Positions 45,294 to 55,056 of a stretch of DNA of 64,000 bases are shown piece after piece. The notes under the pieces are model-generated. The model did not search any database. It was not told where the DNA came from and worked only from the letters and a program-made list of their open reading frames with translations. Positions within the stretch are counted from its first letter, which is position 1. Every line of letters begins with the position of its first letter. Position numbers and translations under genes: made by a program. Source of the DNA: Fortiea sp. LEGE XX443 (GTDB taxonomy: Bacteria; Cyanobacteriota; Cyanobacteriia; Cyanobacteriales; Nostocaceae); the NCBI RefSeq assembly GCF_015206815.1, contig NZ_JADEXZ010000028.1, positions 1 to 64,000 of the forward strand. Direction: 5' to 3'.

Positions 45294-46892
45294 TTAACTC
45301 AACTGCGCCACAAGCTGATTTTCTAGCAAAGTGTCATTAGTTAACAAATCCTCAACCGTGATTCTCAGAAAGCGTTGATCATCAACTTGAAATAGAATTT
45401 TCACCCGATCGCTCCCCGGATATCCTGGTGGGGTGAGTTGAGCAATAGTTCTGGCTCCTGCTGTATCATTCAGAGGTTTGACGGTGGTTTCACCGCTATC
45501 TAGACGGCGAGTAATTAAGCGATCGCCATCAAAATAAACTTCGGTGTTGCCTGTATCTGCGCCTAATTCCCCGATAATTAATTCAATGCTGGGTTGATTC
45601 TCCGCAGAAGCGCCTAAGAATAATTCCGCAGGTTGATTCATCGGGTAAGCTTGTCCCGATTTAATAATAGGATGCCAACTGTGGCGCTGGTTGCGACGAT
45701 TCCAGTAACGAATCCCGTAACTGTGGTAGAGAAAATCTTTGATTTCTACGCCTTGAGATAGCTGCAATGCACCTTGGGCGATCGCTTCAAAAGGCCGTTC
45801 ACAACGGATTTTTTCTGGCTCAAAATACTGTTTTATCCATGTCTGCACTGCTGGCAGTTGCACGGTTCCCCCAACTAACAACACTGCATTAATATCTGCT
45901 AGTTCGATTCCTTGGCGGCGGGCTTGCTGCAACAGATTCGTCATACACTCATTTAGTTGCTCAAAAAATGCGTGTTCTTTGAGGATATTTTCTAAATTTT
46001 CGCGGTCTAAATTTAATTCATAACTTTCAAATGTTTCATCATCAAAATAAACTTCACTCGCTTGGTTTTGTGTTGATAGCTGAATTTTGACTTTTTCTGC
46101 TAATCTCGTTGTCAAAGGACTCACCGCTAATCCTTGAGTTTTGGCGAAGTAATCAACTAACCAATTGTCAATATCTGTACCACCTAAATTCTGCCCTGCT
46201 TTCGCCAATACACGGGCTGTTTTGACTTTTTGCTTTGATTCTTCAGCTAAGGATTTATTACCCCATTTGAGCAAAAATCCAATGGGTTTGGTGTTTCCTT
46301 GTGCGCTTTTATCCAGCTGCACCAAAGATAAATCTAAAGTACCGCCACCAAAATCAATGACCAAAAGATTTTCTTGATCAGCCAAGCCATAACCTAAGGC
46401 TGCGGCTGTGGGTTCATCTAACATCCGCACTTGTTCGACAGGAAGGCTTTGACAAACTTTTCCTAACCAGTGGCGATAGGCTTCAAAACTATCTACGGGT
46501 ACAGTTAATATTAGAGAATCTAAACCGCCTTCTAAGGGTGCTAGTTGCTCAATCACTTGAGAGAGAAACCATTGCCCTACTTGCTCAAAGGTGATGATTT
46601 GTCCGTCTAATTCTGGTAAGAAGCCTTGAATTTCTGCACCGATACCACGTTTAAAACTGCGAAAAAATCTTGCTTCGCCTTTGAGGTCAAGACCGCGATC
46701 GCGTACTTGTTGCCCTACTATAATTTTACCCTGTGCGGCTTCTTCCACATACACTAAGCTGGGTATGAGTGGGGGATTAAGACTTTGTTGAATTGATAAA
46801 CCAGGTAAAGTCAGAGTTTCTGCCTGCTGGGTGACGGGATTCCAACGGGCAATGACTGTGTTGCTAGTACCAAAATCGATTGCGATCGCCAT
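45294..46892 (-). CDS. Hsp70-family (DnaK-like) protein
   Basis: The 532-residue product has the ATPase fold of Hsp70: AIDFGTSNTVIARW near 3-16, LVIDFGGGTLDLSLVQLDKS near 173-192, the GTDIDNWLVDYF stretch near 237-248 and AVLLVGGTVQLPAVQTWI near 334-351. The C-terminal substrate domain is short compared with true DnaK. It lies outside any dnaK-dnaJ-grpE cluster. It may be a specialised Hsp70 homolog; its client is unknown. Confidence 0.85.
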   Translation of the reverse strand: MAIAIDFGTSNTVIARWNPVTQQAETLTLPGLSIQQSLNPPLIPSLVYVEEAAQGKIIVGQQVRDRGLDLKGEARFFRSFKRGIGAEIQGFLPELDGQIITFEQVGQWFLSQVIEQLAPLEGGLDSLILTVPVDSFEAYRHWLGKVCQSLPVEQVRMLDEPTAAALGYGLADQENLLVIDFGGGTLDLSLVQLDKSAQGNTKPIGFLLKWGNKSLAEESKQKVKTARVLAKAGQNLGGTDIDNWLVDYFAKTQGLAVSPLTTRLAEKVKIQLSTQNQASEVYFDDETFESYELNLDRENLENILKEHAFFEQLNECMTNLLQQARRQGIELADINAVLLVGGTVQLPAVQTWIKQYFEPEKIRCERPFEAIAQGALQLSQGVEIKDFLYHSYGIRYWNRRNQRHSWHPIIKSGQAYPMNQPAELFLGASAENQPSIELIIGELGADTGNTEVYFDGDRLITRRLDSGETTVKPLNDTAGARTIAQLTPPGYPGSDRVKILFQVDDQRFLRITVEDLLTNDTLLENQLVAQLS

Positions 46893-46941
46893 AGTCTCTT
46901 TATTATTTTATGCAAAAGCACAAAATTTTATCCACAAAAAA

Positions 46942-47889
46942 TTATTGTCCCATAAGCCACCAATCACGCAAATAGGCGATCGCTTCTTCTTTGTGTTTGG
47001 CTTCTACTTCTATCCACGGTGCTTGATGATAGATATCAGGCATAGCGGTAATCAAATTGCTATGTTTTCGATCATTAAAAGCTGTTTCACCGTTGGAAAT
47101 ATGAACTAATTGCCAATCTGGATTTTTCCAAGTTGATCGCGCTGCTTCAAACATAGTAGCCACACTCGGATCATTGTAGCTATCTAAATTTTCGTGGCAA
47201 ATATGGTGATGAGCGTCAAATACCAAAGGAATTTCGGCTTCCTGACATACTGCTAAAATTTCATCGGCGCTATAGGCGTATTCGTCGTTTTCTAAAGTTA
47301 AGCGATTTTTGATAGCTGCTGGTAATTGTGAAATGACTTTTACTAACTGTGCGGCGCGTTGAGATTTACCACCATGAATGTTCATCAACGACCAAGGCGA
47401 ACGAGGTAAACCGAGTAAATCTAAGTCACGAGCGTGTCTTGCTAATATTCTAATACTTGTTTGCACAACTTCCGGCGAATCGGAACTCAGCACCACATAT
47501 TGATCGGGATGTAGTACCATTCTGATCCCCAGTGCTGAGGCTCGTTGACCGATTTTGCTCAAATCAACGCTCATTTCCTCTAAGATATTTTCGCCGATTT
47601 GGTCTTCTAAATCGTTCATCGGGAATAAACCAGAAGACATGCGATACAAACAAATCTGGTTTTCCTCACAAAAGGTGAGCGCATCATGTAAACGCTGCAA
47701 GTTATTCTGATAAAGTAATCGCAGAGTACTTTCTCGTTCCTCAAAAGAGAGCTTTAAATAGCGTGTACGGGTGATTGTTTTAAAGCGTACTTGTTGAGAC
47801 GCTGTGATACAAACTAATCCTAAGTTTGGCAAAATAGTTTGAGGCGATCGCTGTTGATGCGCTAAATTTTGGCACTGGATTGTGGTCAT
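46942..47889 (-). CDS. uvsE: UV damage endonuclease UvsE
   Basis: UvsE/UVDE nicks DNA 5' of UV lesions in an alternative excision-repair route. The 315-residue product has the TIM-barrel metal-site pattern, with LVCITASQ near 24-31 and RMVLHPDQYVVLSSDSPEVV near 118-137. MNIHGGK near 167-173, LENDEYAYSADEIL near 199-212 and VFDAHHHICHENLD near 222-235 follow. Family assignment is firm. Confidence 0.92.
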   Translation of the reverse strand: MTTIQCQNLAHQQRSPQTILPNLGLVCITASQQVRFKTITRTRYLKLSFEERESTLRLLYQNNLQRLHDALTFCEENQICLYRMSSGLFPMNDLEDQIGENILEEMSVDLSKIGQRASALGIRMVLHPDQYVVLSSDSPEVVQTSIRILARHARDLDLLGLPRSPWSLMNIHGGKSQRAAQLVKVISQLPAAIKNRLTLENDEYAYSADEILAVCQEAEIPLVFDAHHHICHENLDSYNDPSVATMFEAARSTWKNPDWQLVHISNGETAFNDRKHSNLITAMPDIYHQAPWIEVEAKHKEEAIAYLRDWWLMGQ

Positions 47890-47958
47890 TTTTGCAGTTG
47901 CTGGAGTTTTATCTGCTTTTTAATTGAACTAATTTCTGCCTTAACTGCTAAGTCTCTC

Positions 47959-48036
47959 TGGGATGAATTCTCTAAATACTGAACTTAGACAGCATAAAAT
48001 TCATCCCATATATTAAGAAAGATATTGGGATGAATT
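47959..48036. terminator. Three-copy motif able to form two alternative hairpins
   Basis: The motif AATTCATCCCA occurs at 47959-47969 (reverse), 47998-48008 (forward) and 48026-48036 (reverse). The middle copy can pair with either outer copy. On the minus strand it lies just past the stop of map, so it may act as its terminator. Confidence 0.5.
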
Positions 48037-48054
48037 GCAATGGACATAATTAAA

Positions 48055-48888
48055 CTAAACTTTAGTGCGATCGGTCAAAATTTCATAACCAGTTTCTGTA
48101 ACCAAAACTGTATGCTCAAACTGAGCCGATAGAGAATTATCTACTGTTACCGCTGTCCAACGGTCAGACAATGTACGAGTATGTTTAGAACCTGCGTTTA
48201 AAATGGGTTCAATTGCCAAAGTCATTCCCGCACGTAGTTTAACATTTGGCATATCTCTTGTACGAAAGTTGAATACTGAAGGTTCTTCGTGTAAGTTACG
48301 ACCAACACCATGTCCGGTGAATTCTTCCACTACACTATAACCATTGGCTTTTACATGGTCTTCTATGGCTCCAGCTAAGTCAAGAAGATATGCACCTGCT
48401 TGGACTTGTTCTATACCTTTATATAAAGCTTCTTCCGCTACACGAATTAGTTTAGCGGCTTCTGGGGTAACTTCACCGACGGCAATTGTGATGCAAGAGT
48501 CGCCATGAAAACCTTGATGATAAGCACCTGTATCTACTTTTAATACATCCCCTGCACGGATAACTTTTTTGGGGCTTGGGATACCATGCACGACTTCATG
48601 ATTTATACTGGAGCAGATAGAACCTGTAAAACCGTGATACCCTTTAAAGCTGGGTATTGCGTCCATTTCGCGGATGCGTTTTTCCGCGTAAGCATCTAAG
48701 TCAGCTGTCGTCATTCCTGGCTTTACCAGTTCAGAAATTTCTTTTAGTACTGTGGCGACAATTTTCGCGGATTGCCGCATAATATCAATTTCACGCGGCG
48801 ATTTAAGTTCTATTCCTCGACGTTGTTTTTTTGGAGGTGTGGTTTTAACTGATGGAGAAAGCAAGTTGCTGAAAATGTTCATGTGCAA
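48055..48888 (-). CDS. map: Methionine aminopeptidase, type I
   Basis: Map removes the N-terminal Met of nascent proteins. The 277-residue product has an N-terminal extension of about 25 residues and then the metal-site pattern: [15 protein letters not shown] near 119-133, [16 protein letters not shown] near 190-205 and LAIEPILN. The metal ligands D, D, H, E and E are present. It is one of the usual cyanobacterial isoforms. Confidence 0.96.
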   Translation of the reverse strand: MHMNIFSNLLSPSVKTTPPKKQRRGIELKSPREIDIMRQSAKIVATVLKEISELVKPGMTTADLDAYAEKRIREMDAIPSFKGYHGFTGSICSSINHEVVHGIPSPKKVIRAGDVLKVDTGAYHQGFHGDSCITIAVGEVTPEAAKLIRVAEEALYKGIEQVQAGAYLLDLAGAIEDHVKANGYSVVEEFTGHGVGRNLHEEPSVFNFRTRDMPNVKLRAGMTLAIEPILNAGSKHTRTLSDRWTAVTVDNSLSAQFEHTVLVTETGYEILTDRTKV

Positions 48889-48989
48889 ATAATAGTTACT
48901 GATGCTTTGTCGCTACGGAGTCTGTACTTTTTCTAGGATAATTGAGAAACTATATCTATATTTAAGTTAGCTTATTTGTGCAAAGGTAA

Positions 48990-49505
48990 TTACGAATTAC
49001 TGACGATAATCTCTCCTATCATCCCAGCTTCAGTATGTCCTGGTATGGGACAGCGTAAGCTATATTTTCCTGTTTTTAGGGGGACAAAAACCCATGCAGC
49101 TTCAGCGCCTGGCTTCAGTTCTAGTTCGTGAATGGCTCCTTTGATTTCTACTTTACCTGCTTCTATTTTTTGTGTCCAAATGCCATCGGCAAAGTCTTTG
49201 GCTGTAAAATAGTGCTTTAGTTGGCTGGGATTTTTGAGTTGTATTAGATAGCGTTTACCTGCGATTAACTCTAGGTGATTTGGTTCAAACTTGAGTTCGT
49301 TAGCAGAATTACCTAAACTTACTGTGATTTCTGTGGCTGGTTGCTTGAGTAAATCACCAGATGAATTTGCTGCGATCGCCTCCGGCACATAACTGATAAA
49401 ATTCAAACTCAATAGCAAGGACAATTGAAGTATGAAATATGTTCGCCCCTGGCGTTCCCGCAGGGTAGTGTGAAGTCTGAATAATTTTATTGAGAATTTT
49501 TTCAT
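48990..49505 (-). CDS. Cupredoxin-domain secreted protein
   Basis: The 171-residue product (ATG 49505, preceded by AAGGAG) has an N-terminal hydrophobic signal (about 24-43) and a plastocyanin-like domain. The copper-ligand pattern is His (near LKHYFTA), Cys and His (in RCPIPGH) and Met (in TEAGM). It could carry electrons or bind copper at the cell surface. Neighbours do not indicate a pathway. Confidence 0.82.
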   Translation of the reverse strand: MKKFSIKLFRLHTTLRERQGRTYFILQLSLLLSLNFISYVPEAIAANSSGDLLKQPATEITVSLGNSANELKFEPNHLELIAGKRYLIQLKNPSQLKHYFTAKDFADGIWTQKIEAGKVEIKGAIHELELKPGAEAAWVFVPLKTGKYSLRCPIPGHTEAGMIGEIIVSNS

Positions 49506-49538
49506 CACTCCTTTGTCCTCACTCAAAACAAATTATAC

Positions 49539-52403
49539 TTACAATTTATCTGCTACAACAGATGGGCCTGCTGTTACAACCACAATTTTATCTGGGTGGA
49601 GTAACTCACGGGCAGCTTGATTAACTTGGGCAAGGGTAACTTGTTTGATTTTATCAGTGAAAGAACGTAGTTCAGCTATGTTCATTCCATATACCTGATT
49701 CATCAGCATTTTATGTGCTAATTCTTCTGGGTCGGCGAGGGAAACGTTATAGTTGCTAACTAGGGTGTTTTTAGCTGTATCTACATCATTTGCAGTTACA
49801 CCTTGCTGATGAATTTCTTGTAAGAGTTTGCGGGTACTGGCGATCGCTTTGTTACTATCTTCAGGACTAGTTTGCATTTCAATCCAAAATGTCCCGGCAT
49901 TTTTTTGCGCTTGCAAGTAGCTATAAATACCATACGTCAAACCTTGGCGATCGCGCACTTCTGTTCCTAAGTAACTAGATAGGGTATCGCCTCCCAAAAT
50001 TTGATTTAATACTAAAGCTGCATAATAGCGCGGATTTTGACGAGTAATACCTGTGTTACCCATAAAAGTCATGGCTTGAGTTTTGCCTGATAGTACAGGG
50101 TTTACACGTATTACACTATCTGGTACATTCACTGTGGGGTATTGTAGTTGCGGTGGTTGACCACTAACTTGCCAGTCTCCTAGTTCTTTTTGCAATAGCG
50201 ATCGCACTTGGGTTGGTTCAAAATCTCCTAATATAACTAGTACTGTTGTATCTGGACGATAATGTTTTGCTTTAAAAGTGATGACATCCTCACGCTTAAT
50301 CTGTTGCAGACTCTTCAGTGTCGGAAAAGAATGTAAGGGATGTTGTTTCGGGTAAATTGATTGTACAAAGATTCTTTTGGCTACTTCTGTAGGATCATCT
50401 AGTTCTTGTTTTAAGTCGGTTAAGGCTTGCTGGCGGTACAAGTCCAATTCTTTTTTAGGAAATGTACTGTTTTTCACCGCATCCGCCAAAGTCTGAATCA
50501 GGATGGGTAAGTCTGCGGCTAAACTATCACCCTCAATCCGTACACCTTCACGATAAGCTGTAAAATCGAGGGATGCGCCTCTTTCTTCTACGGCTTTAGC
50601 CAGAGTTAAAGCATTTTTGCTTTTCGTACCACTCATCAAGTTATCAGCTACAAAAGATGCTAGTCCGGCTTTATTTTCTAGGTCAAATTCTGTTCCGGCT
50701 TTGATATGGCCGTTTAAGGTAACGGTGGGAGTACTTTTATCTGGTAATAGTAGTACTTGTAAACCGTTAGCTAAGGTGAACTGTTCTGGTAGCGCTGGGG
50801 TAGAACTGATGTGACTTCCACCGTGGGAGACTTGCTTAACAACTTCCGTTGTTTCATCCATTGGTGGTAAATATTTATCTACTTCTGATGATGTGACATC
50901 TGTACCAGCAGATAAATTTTCTGTAGTTTGGTTTAAATGTAGTTTTTCACCAGCAGTTTCAGTAGTGTTTTGATCAGTCGGTTGAAACAAGCCAACTACA
51001 CGCATTTCTGGTTTCAGATATTTTTTGACTACATCAACAATATCTGCGGCTGTCACTTGATTGACGGCTGCTAAATAGCGTTCTGTATAACGATAATCGC
51101 CAGTAGTTGTCTCATCGTTACCTAATTGCATTCCTTGAGAGGTGATATCACGATTACTCAAAATCACGCCAGCTTCTAACTGCATCTTAGCTCTAGTGAT
51201 TTCCTCTGGTTTCACCCCTTTTTGTGCTAAGTTAGCGATCGCACGATTTAATACTGTCTCAATCTTTTTCAAATCTTGATGATCATCTGCTGTGACTAAC
51301 AACTCATACCAACCAGCTTCCCGTAAGCTGGCGACAGAGGCTGATACTTCACTAGCTAAACCAGATTCCACCAAAACCTGATAAAGCCGCGAGTTCCTTC
51401 CTTCTGTCAAGATGTAATCCATCACTTCCAAGGCTGGAATATCCGGGTGATTTAATTTAGGTAGTGGATAAATTACTTGCAGCATCGCTGCGGCTCCCTG
51501 TTCTCGTAGGATTAAAGGAGTACTGAGTTCTGTTAGCGGTAGCGGGGCGTTCAGCCCGTGCTGAGTAAAAAATTCTTCCCCTGCCCCCTGCCTCTTCGGT
51601 AATTTGCCAAATATTTCTTGGACTGTTTCTAATGTTTTAGTGGTTTGGAAATCTCCAACAATCACTAATACGGCATTATCAGGAGTATAAAATTTGCGAT
51701 AATATTCTCGTACTTGCTCGACTTGAAACGTTTCTACATCTGCTTTTGTACCGCCAACAGGCAATCCGTAAGCATGATTGGGAAACACTGCTTGCATCAC
51801 AGCACGGTTGAGGCGATATTCAGGACTATTTTCGTAGCCTTGTAATTCGGAAATTACTACCCGTTTTTCACTCGCTAGTTGCTCAGGAGCAATCAGAGAA
51901 TTTTGCATTCTATCTGCTTCCAGTACTAGCAGTGCTTTTAGTTTGTCGCGTTCTACAGTGCCATAATAGGCTGTTTGGTCATAACTCGTAAAAGCATTGG
52001 AATCGCTACCTAAAGCACTAAATAGTTTACCAAATTGAATGGGACGGTTTTTTGTCCCTTTGAACATCATGTGTTCTAGTTGATGTGCAATCCCATTCAC
52101 GCCTGATTCTTCGTTACCCGAACCGACTTTGTACCACATTTGCACAGTTACAACTGGCGCAGTCTGTACTTCTTTGGTTAAAACAGTCAGACCATTTTCT
52201 AAAACTGTCTTACGCACGTTTGCTGTTATTGTTGAGTGACTTGTATGATTTGCAACCAATTTTGTTTGAATATTTTCTTGTTTTAATGTAGCTGTATATT
52301 TGCTGTTAGCGGATTGATCACTTAGACAAAATACTATAATCATCCACAGACTTAAAATTAATAACGGCCAACGATATCTATACCCAATACAAAACACAGA
52401 CAT
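49539..52403 (-). CDS. M16-family zinc metallopeptidase, two-unit protein
   Basis: The 954-residue product has an N-terminal hydrophobic anchor (about 11-27). The first M16 unit carries the zinc motif HQLEH near 107-111, followed by the downstream Glu in ISELQGYE. The second M16 unit (about 535-940) has no HxxEH and would be the structural half. This pair forms the usual M16 clamshell. The protein is probably periplasmic or membrane-bound. A pyrimidine-rich strand near 51590 matches a small internal loop and does not break the frame. Confidence 0.88.
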   Translation of the reverse strand: MSVFCIGYRYRWPLLILSLWMIIVFCLSDQSANSKYTATLKQENIQTKLVANHTSHSTITANVRKTVLENGLTVLTKEVQTAPVVTVQMWYKVGSGNEESGVNGIAHQLEHMMFKGTKNRPIQFGKLFSALGSDSNAFTSYDQTAYYGTVERDKLKALLVLEADRMQNSLIAPEQLASEKRVVISELQGYENSPEYRLNRAVMQAVFPNHAYGLPVGGTKADVETFQVEQVREYYRKFYTPDNAVLVIVGDFQTTKTLETVQEIFGKLPKRQGAGEEFFTQHGLNAPLPLTELSTPLILREQGAAAMLQVIYPLPKLNHPDIPALEVMDYILTEGRNSRLYQVLVESGLASEVSASVASLREAGWYELLVTADDHQDLKKIETVLNRAIANLAQKGVKPEEITRAKMQLEAGVILSNRDITSQGMQLGNDETTTGDYRYTERYLAAVNQVTAADIVDVVKKYLKPEMRVVGLFQPTDQNTTETAGEKLHLNQTTENLSAGTDVTSSEVDKYLPPMDETTEVVKQVSHGGSHISSTPALPEQFTLANGLQVLLLPDKSTPTVTLNGHIKAGTEFDLENKAGLASFVADNLMSGTKSKNALTLAKAVEERGASLDFTAYREGVRIEGDSLAADLPILIQTLADAVKNSTFPKKELDLYRQQALTDLKQELDDPTEVAKRIFVQSIYPKQHPLHSFPTLKSLQQIKREDVITFKAKHYRPDTTVLVILGDFEPTQVRSLLQKELGDWQVSGQPPQLQYPTVNVPDSVIRVNPVLSGKTQAMTFMGNTGITRQNPRYYAALVLNQILGGDTLSSYLGTEVRDRQGLTYGIYSYLQAQKNAGTFWIEMQTSPEDSNKAIASTRKLLQEIHQQGVTANDVDTAKNTLVSNYNVSLADPEELAHKMLMNQVYGMNIAELRSFTDKIKQVTLAQVNQAARELLHPDKIVVVTAGPSVVADKL

Positions 52404-52548
52404 TTTTTGGTAGATGTATTTAAATTAAGTTACACATTTATAAGCGCTGTTAACAACAGTCTAGCCTTTCTCTGGAATCAGTGAAATCAGCGACACTACC
52501 AAAGAAAAATTAGCCTAGTAATAAAAGTATATAAAGAGACATATTTAC

Positions 52549-52992
52549 TTAACCGAGTTTAGTTAAAGCCCGAATAAATTCTAAAGGTAAACCATCGCTA
52601 TCTGCAATGAAGGCAACTTCCCAGATGCGATCGCCTATTTGTTGTTGTGTTGGTTCTAAAAGGATTTTTAGGGGTGATAATTGTTCTGACTGGTTTTGTG
52701 CTGCTAATGTGAAACGTGCTTTTAAATCTGTCAACCAACTAGGTAAATCTGGGGTAACTTCAGTTAAATCAAACGATAAATGATAATATCCCACATAATG
52801 CTCATCCTCAAAAGCATCAGGAGCAGGTTTTGGTTGATGAATTTGAATCAGTTCAATTCTGCCACCTAGTCCTTCCATCCAACAAGCTAAGGTATATCCT
52901 GTAGTGAAGCGTTCACAAACTGTAAACCCCAGTATTTCATAAAAGGCGATCGCGCGATGAATATTCGCAGTCCGGATAGAAGCGTGGTGCAT
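52549..52992 (-). CDS. VOC (glyoxalase/bleomycin-resistance fold) family protein
   Basis: The 147-residue product has the VOC beta-alpha-beta pattern. It begins with HHASIRTANIHRAIAFYEIL, then GGRIELIQIHQPKP, YHLSFDLTEV and the closing FIADSDGLPLEFIRA. Metal-ligand His and Glu positions are present (H near 2, E near 45, H near 76, E near 140). The substrate is unknown. The gene stands alone. Confidence 0.85.
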   Translation of the reverse strand: MHHASIRTANIHRAIAFYEILGFTVCERFTTGYTLACWMEGLGGRIELIQIHQPKPAPDAFEDEHYVGYYHLSFDLTEVTPDLPSWLTDLKARFTLAAQNQSEQLSPLKILLEPTQQQIGDRIWEVAFIADSDGLPLEFIRALTKLG

Positions 52993-53161
52993 AGATTTGA
53001 AAAACGATGAAGTGTAAAGTTATGAAGGATCAAACATCAGAGTTTTGTGGTACTTACCGTATGTAGAAAAAAAGAATTTTTTTTCCAACTTGTCCCCCAC
53101 CCTCTAAATAAATAGAGTAATTTCATACTTCATACTTCACACTTCATAATTCAGTTGATGC

Positions 53162-53674
53162 TTACTCAAACAACCTGAAATAAGGGTAGCGCACAGGAAC
53201 TCCCGGCTCTTTTTCCAGATCAAAATTAATCACTTCCCAGCATGGTTCCTCTGCGGAATCGGGACTAAATTCTACTGGTAAACCATATAGTCGCGCCGAT
53301 GTTGTCTCTGGCTGTCCAGAACGCCAAGGAGTACTGCGTTCTAAGTAGCCACTCATCAATTCCTGATAACGTTTGGCAATAATTACCCGTGTTGCTCGAT
53401 AACCTTGAGTATACAGTTTGTCTAATGCTTCGTGGATTTCAAACCGTATCCCATCAGGATGAGTGTGTTGTCTATACCATTCACCATTCCATCTTCGCCA
53501 ATGACGACCTGACTGTAGATGAATTAACTCCTCAGTCTTAGGGTTGGCTTCAAACGCGCCATGACGAGGACAAAGATAAGTATCTGTGAGTGTCAAAGCC
53601 GGAATAGTCTGCCGACAGTGGGGACACTGAATTTCGTGGCCAAATATTGGGTACTGCAAACCTGGATTCATCAT
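53162..53674 (-). CDS. TIGR02652-like conserved cyanobacterial protein
   Basis: The 170-residue product matches, by my memory, a cyanobacterial family of unknown function (TIGR02652). It has an N-terminal CPHCRQTIPALTLTDTYLCP zinc-ribbon-like segment (about 18-37) and then HWRRWNGEWYRQHTHPDGIR near 58-77. Its ATG overlaps the stop of a 55-aa ORF upstream (ATGA), so the two are probably coupled. No catalytic site can be named. Confidence 0.75.
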   Translation of the reverse strand: MMNPGLQYPIFGHEIQCPHCRQTIPALTLTDTYLCPRHGAFEANPKTEELIHLQSGRHWRRWNGEWYRQHTHPDGIRFEIHEALDKLYTQGYRATRVIIAKRYQELMSGYLERSTPWRSGQPETTSARLYGLPVEFSPDSAEEPCWEVINFDLEKEPGVPVRYPYFRLFE

Positions 53675-53838
53675 GAAGTGCGTACAAACATAATTTCTTC
53701 TTCACTAGCACCATTAGGTTCGATTTTACACTTCGGCTCCTCCATTTTGGGCGAATTGTTTTTAACTGCACGGAAACGGATTTGCAGTTTAGAACAATTG
53801 TAAGCTGTGTTTTCCTCAGTGTAGAGGTCTAACAACAT
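53671..53838 (-). CDS. Small protein (55 aa) coupled to the TIGR02652-like gene
   Basis: An ATG at 53838 opens a 55-codon frame that starts MLLDLYTEENTAYNCSKL and contains FRAVKNNSPKMEEPKCKIEP. Its stop overlaps the next ATG as ATGA. The composition is protein-like and the coupling supports it. It is unknown to me. The longer reading from 53856 uses TTG and is less likely. Confidence 0.5.
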   Translation of the reverse strand: MLLDLYTEENTAYNCSKLQIRFRAVKNNSPKMEEPKCKIEPNGASEEEIMFVRTS

Positions 53839-53916
53839 GATATTCTGGTTGTGCAACCAGCCCCTTAAAGGTTGGAGTTTCTCCAGTGTTCCTGGGTACC
53901 GTATTTATATTCTATC

Positions 53917-54444
53917 GTGTCTACCGCTTCTTACTGGCCATCTCCCGATTTTTCTCAAGCAGCCTTCGTCGCAGATAACGCTGTTGTCATTGGTTTAGTG
54001 AATATCCAAGCAGGAGCAAGCATCTGGTATGGCGCAGTAGTTAGGGCAGATGTAGAACGTATCGACATTGGTGAATGCACGAATATCCAAGATGGAGTCA
54101 TCCTCCACGGCGACCCAGGTTTACCAACCATCTTAGAAGATCATATTACCGTAGGTCATCGCGCTGTGGTACATTCTGCCTACATTGAACGCGGCAGTTT
54201 GATTGGTATTGGGGCGGTGATTTTAGATGGCGTAAGGGTAGGTGCTGGTAGTATTATCGGTGCAGGCGCAGTAGTTACAAAAGATGTAGCGCCCTTATCT
54301 CTGGTGGTTGGGATTCCTGGCAAAGTGTTGCGTCAAGTTACAGAAACTGAAGCCGCAGAACTTATCGAACACGCCGAACGTTACAAAAAGTTAGCATTGG
54401 TTCATGCTGGCAAGGGTAGTGATATTGGATTTTATCGACAGTAA
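53917..54444 (+). CDS. Gamma-carbonic anhydrase family protein
   Basis: The product is a left-handed beta-helix protein of the gamma-carbonic anhydrase/hexapeptide-repeat class. It has RADVERIDIGECTNIQDGVI with the hexapeptide pattern, HGDPG, the two metal-site His regions (VGHRAVVHSAYIE) and GIPGKVLRQV near the end. The GTG at 53917 (MSTASYWPSP) is the likely start, giving 175 residues; the longer TTG reading from 53872 adds an unmatched N-terminus. Relation to CO2 metabolism is inferred from the family. Confidence 0.85.
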   Translation: MSTASYWPSPDFSQAAFVADNAVVIGLVNIQAGASIWYGAVVRADVERIDIGECTNIQDGVILHGDPGLPTILEDHITVGHRAVVHSAYIERGSLIGIGAVILDGVRVGAGSIIGAGAVVTKDVAPLSLVVGIPGKVLRQVTETEAAELIEHAERYKKLALVHAGKGSDIGFYRQ

Positions 54445-54643
54445 GAAGACAAAAAAGATGCACGGGTGCAAGGTGCAGGATGCAGGTGACACAAGAATCA
54501 ATGATAAATAACAAATGACTGTTGACTATTTCTGTAATCTTTCTTTACATATAAGGTTGGAAAAAATGCCCAATTCGGCTAAAAATAAAAATGAGAAGAG
54601 TTGATAAAACTTTAATTTCTACTTAACAGAGGGGTTCTAGATC

Positions 54644-54769
54644 ATGGATATTGATTTTCGTGTAGCGATCGTTTTAGCACCTATTGCTGTTGCTGCTAGT
54701 TGGGCTTTGTTTAATATTGGTGCAGCGGCTTTGAAACAAGTACAAAGCTTTTTGAACAGAGAAGCCTAA
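54644..54769 (+). CDS. psbY: Photosystem II protein Y
   Basis: This 41-residue gene is easily missed. The product starts [20 protein letters not shown] and ends [12 protein letters not shown]: one transmembrane helix, as in PsbY of photosystem II. An AGAGGGG-like ribosome site lies about 12 bp upstream. A strong terminator hairpin follows at 54794-54832. It shows that the window comes from an oxygenic phototroph. Confidence 0.93.
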   Translation: MDIDFRVAIVLAPIAVAASWALFNIGAAALKQVQSFLNREA

Positions 54770-54793
54770 ACATAAATTTACATTATTATCCTC

Positions 54794-54832
54794 AAACCGA
54801 CTGTTTTTGGTAAATCTGGACAGTCGGTTTTG
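54794..54832 (+). terminator. Terminator after psbY
   Basis: Eleven-bp perfect arms (54794-54804 and 54820-54830) pair around a 15-nt loop. The right arm ends in the TTT of a TTTT-GTT tail. This fits an intrinsic terminator 24 bp past the psbY stop. Confidence 0.8.
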
Positions 54833-54875
54833 TTGATAGAAGGCAGGAGACAGAAGGTTAAAAAATAAAATTCAT

Positions 54876-55054
54876 ACTAGCCTGCGGCAAGCCCTTCTCT
54901 GCCAGAGGCTACGCCAACGGGTTCAGCAGTTGCTACCCTACGGGAACGCTTTCAGCGAACAAGTCGGGGAACCCGCCCAACGCACTGCTGATGCTCCTAC
55001 ATCACTACCGCTACGCTAACACCGCTAAAAGCGTCTACACACTTCAGACTTCAT
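54876..55054. repeat. Interspersed repeat upstream of folC
   Basis: The segment begins with the 18-mer ACTAGCCTGCGGCAAGCC shared with 6033-6050. It ends with tctacacacttcagacttcat, similar to the end of that copy. Between lie palindromic Nostoc-type words such as ctacgccaacggg and ctacgggaacgctttc. It extends the folC reading frame upstream by accident. Confidence 0.6.
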
Positions 55055-55056
55055 TT

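Noticed and set aside
54522-54555. Possible psbY promoter with TTGACT and TATAAG-like boxes
   Set aside because: The spacing between the best boxes is too long or the -10 match is too weak to claim.
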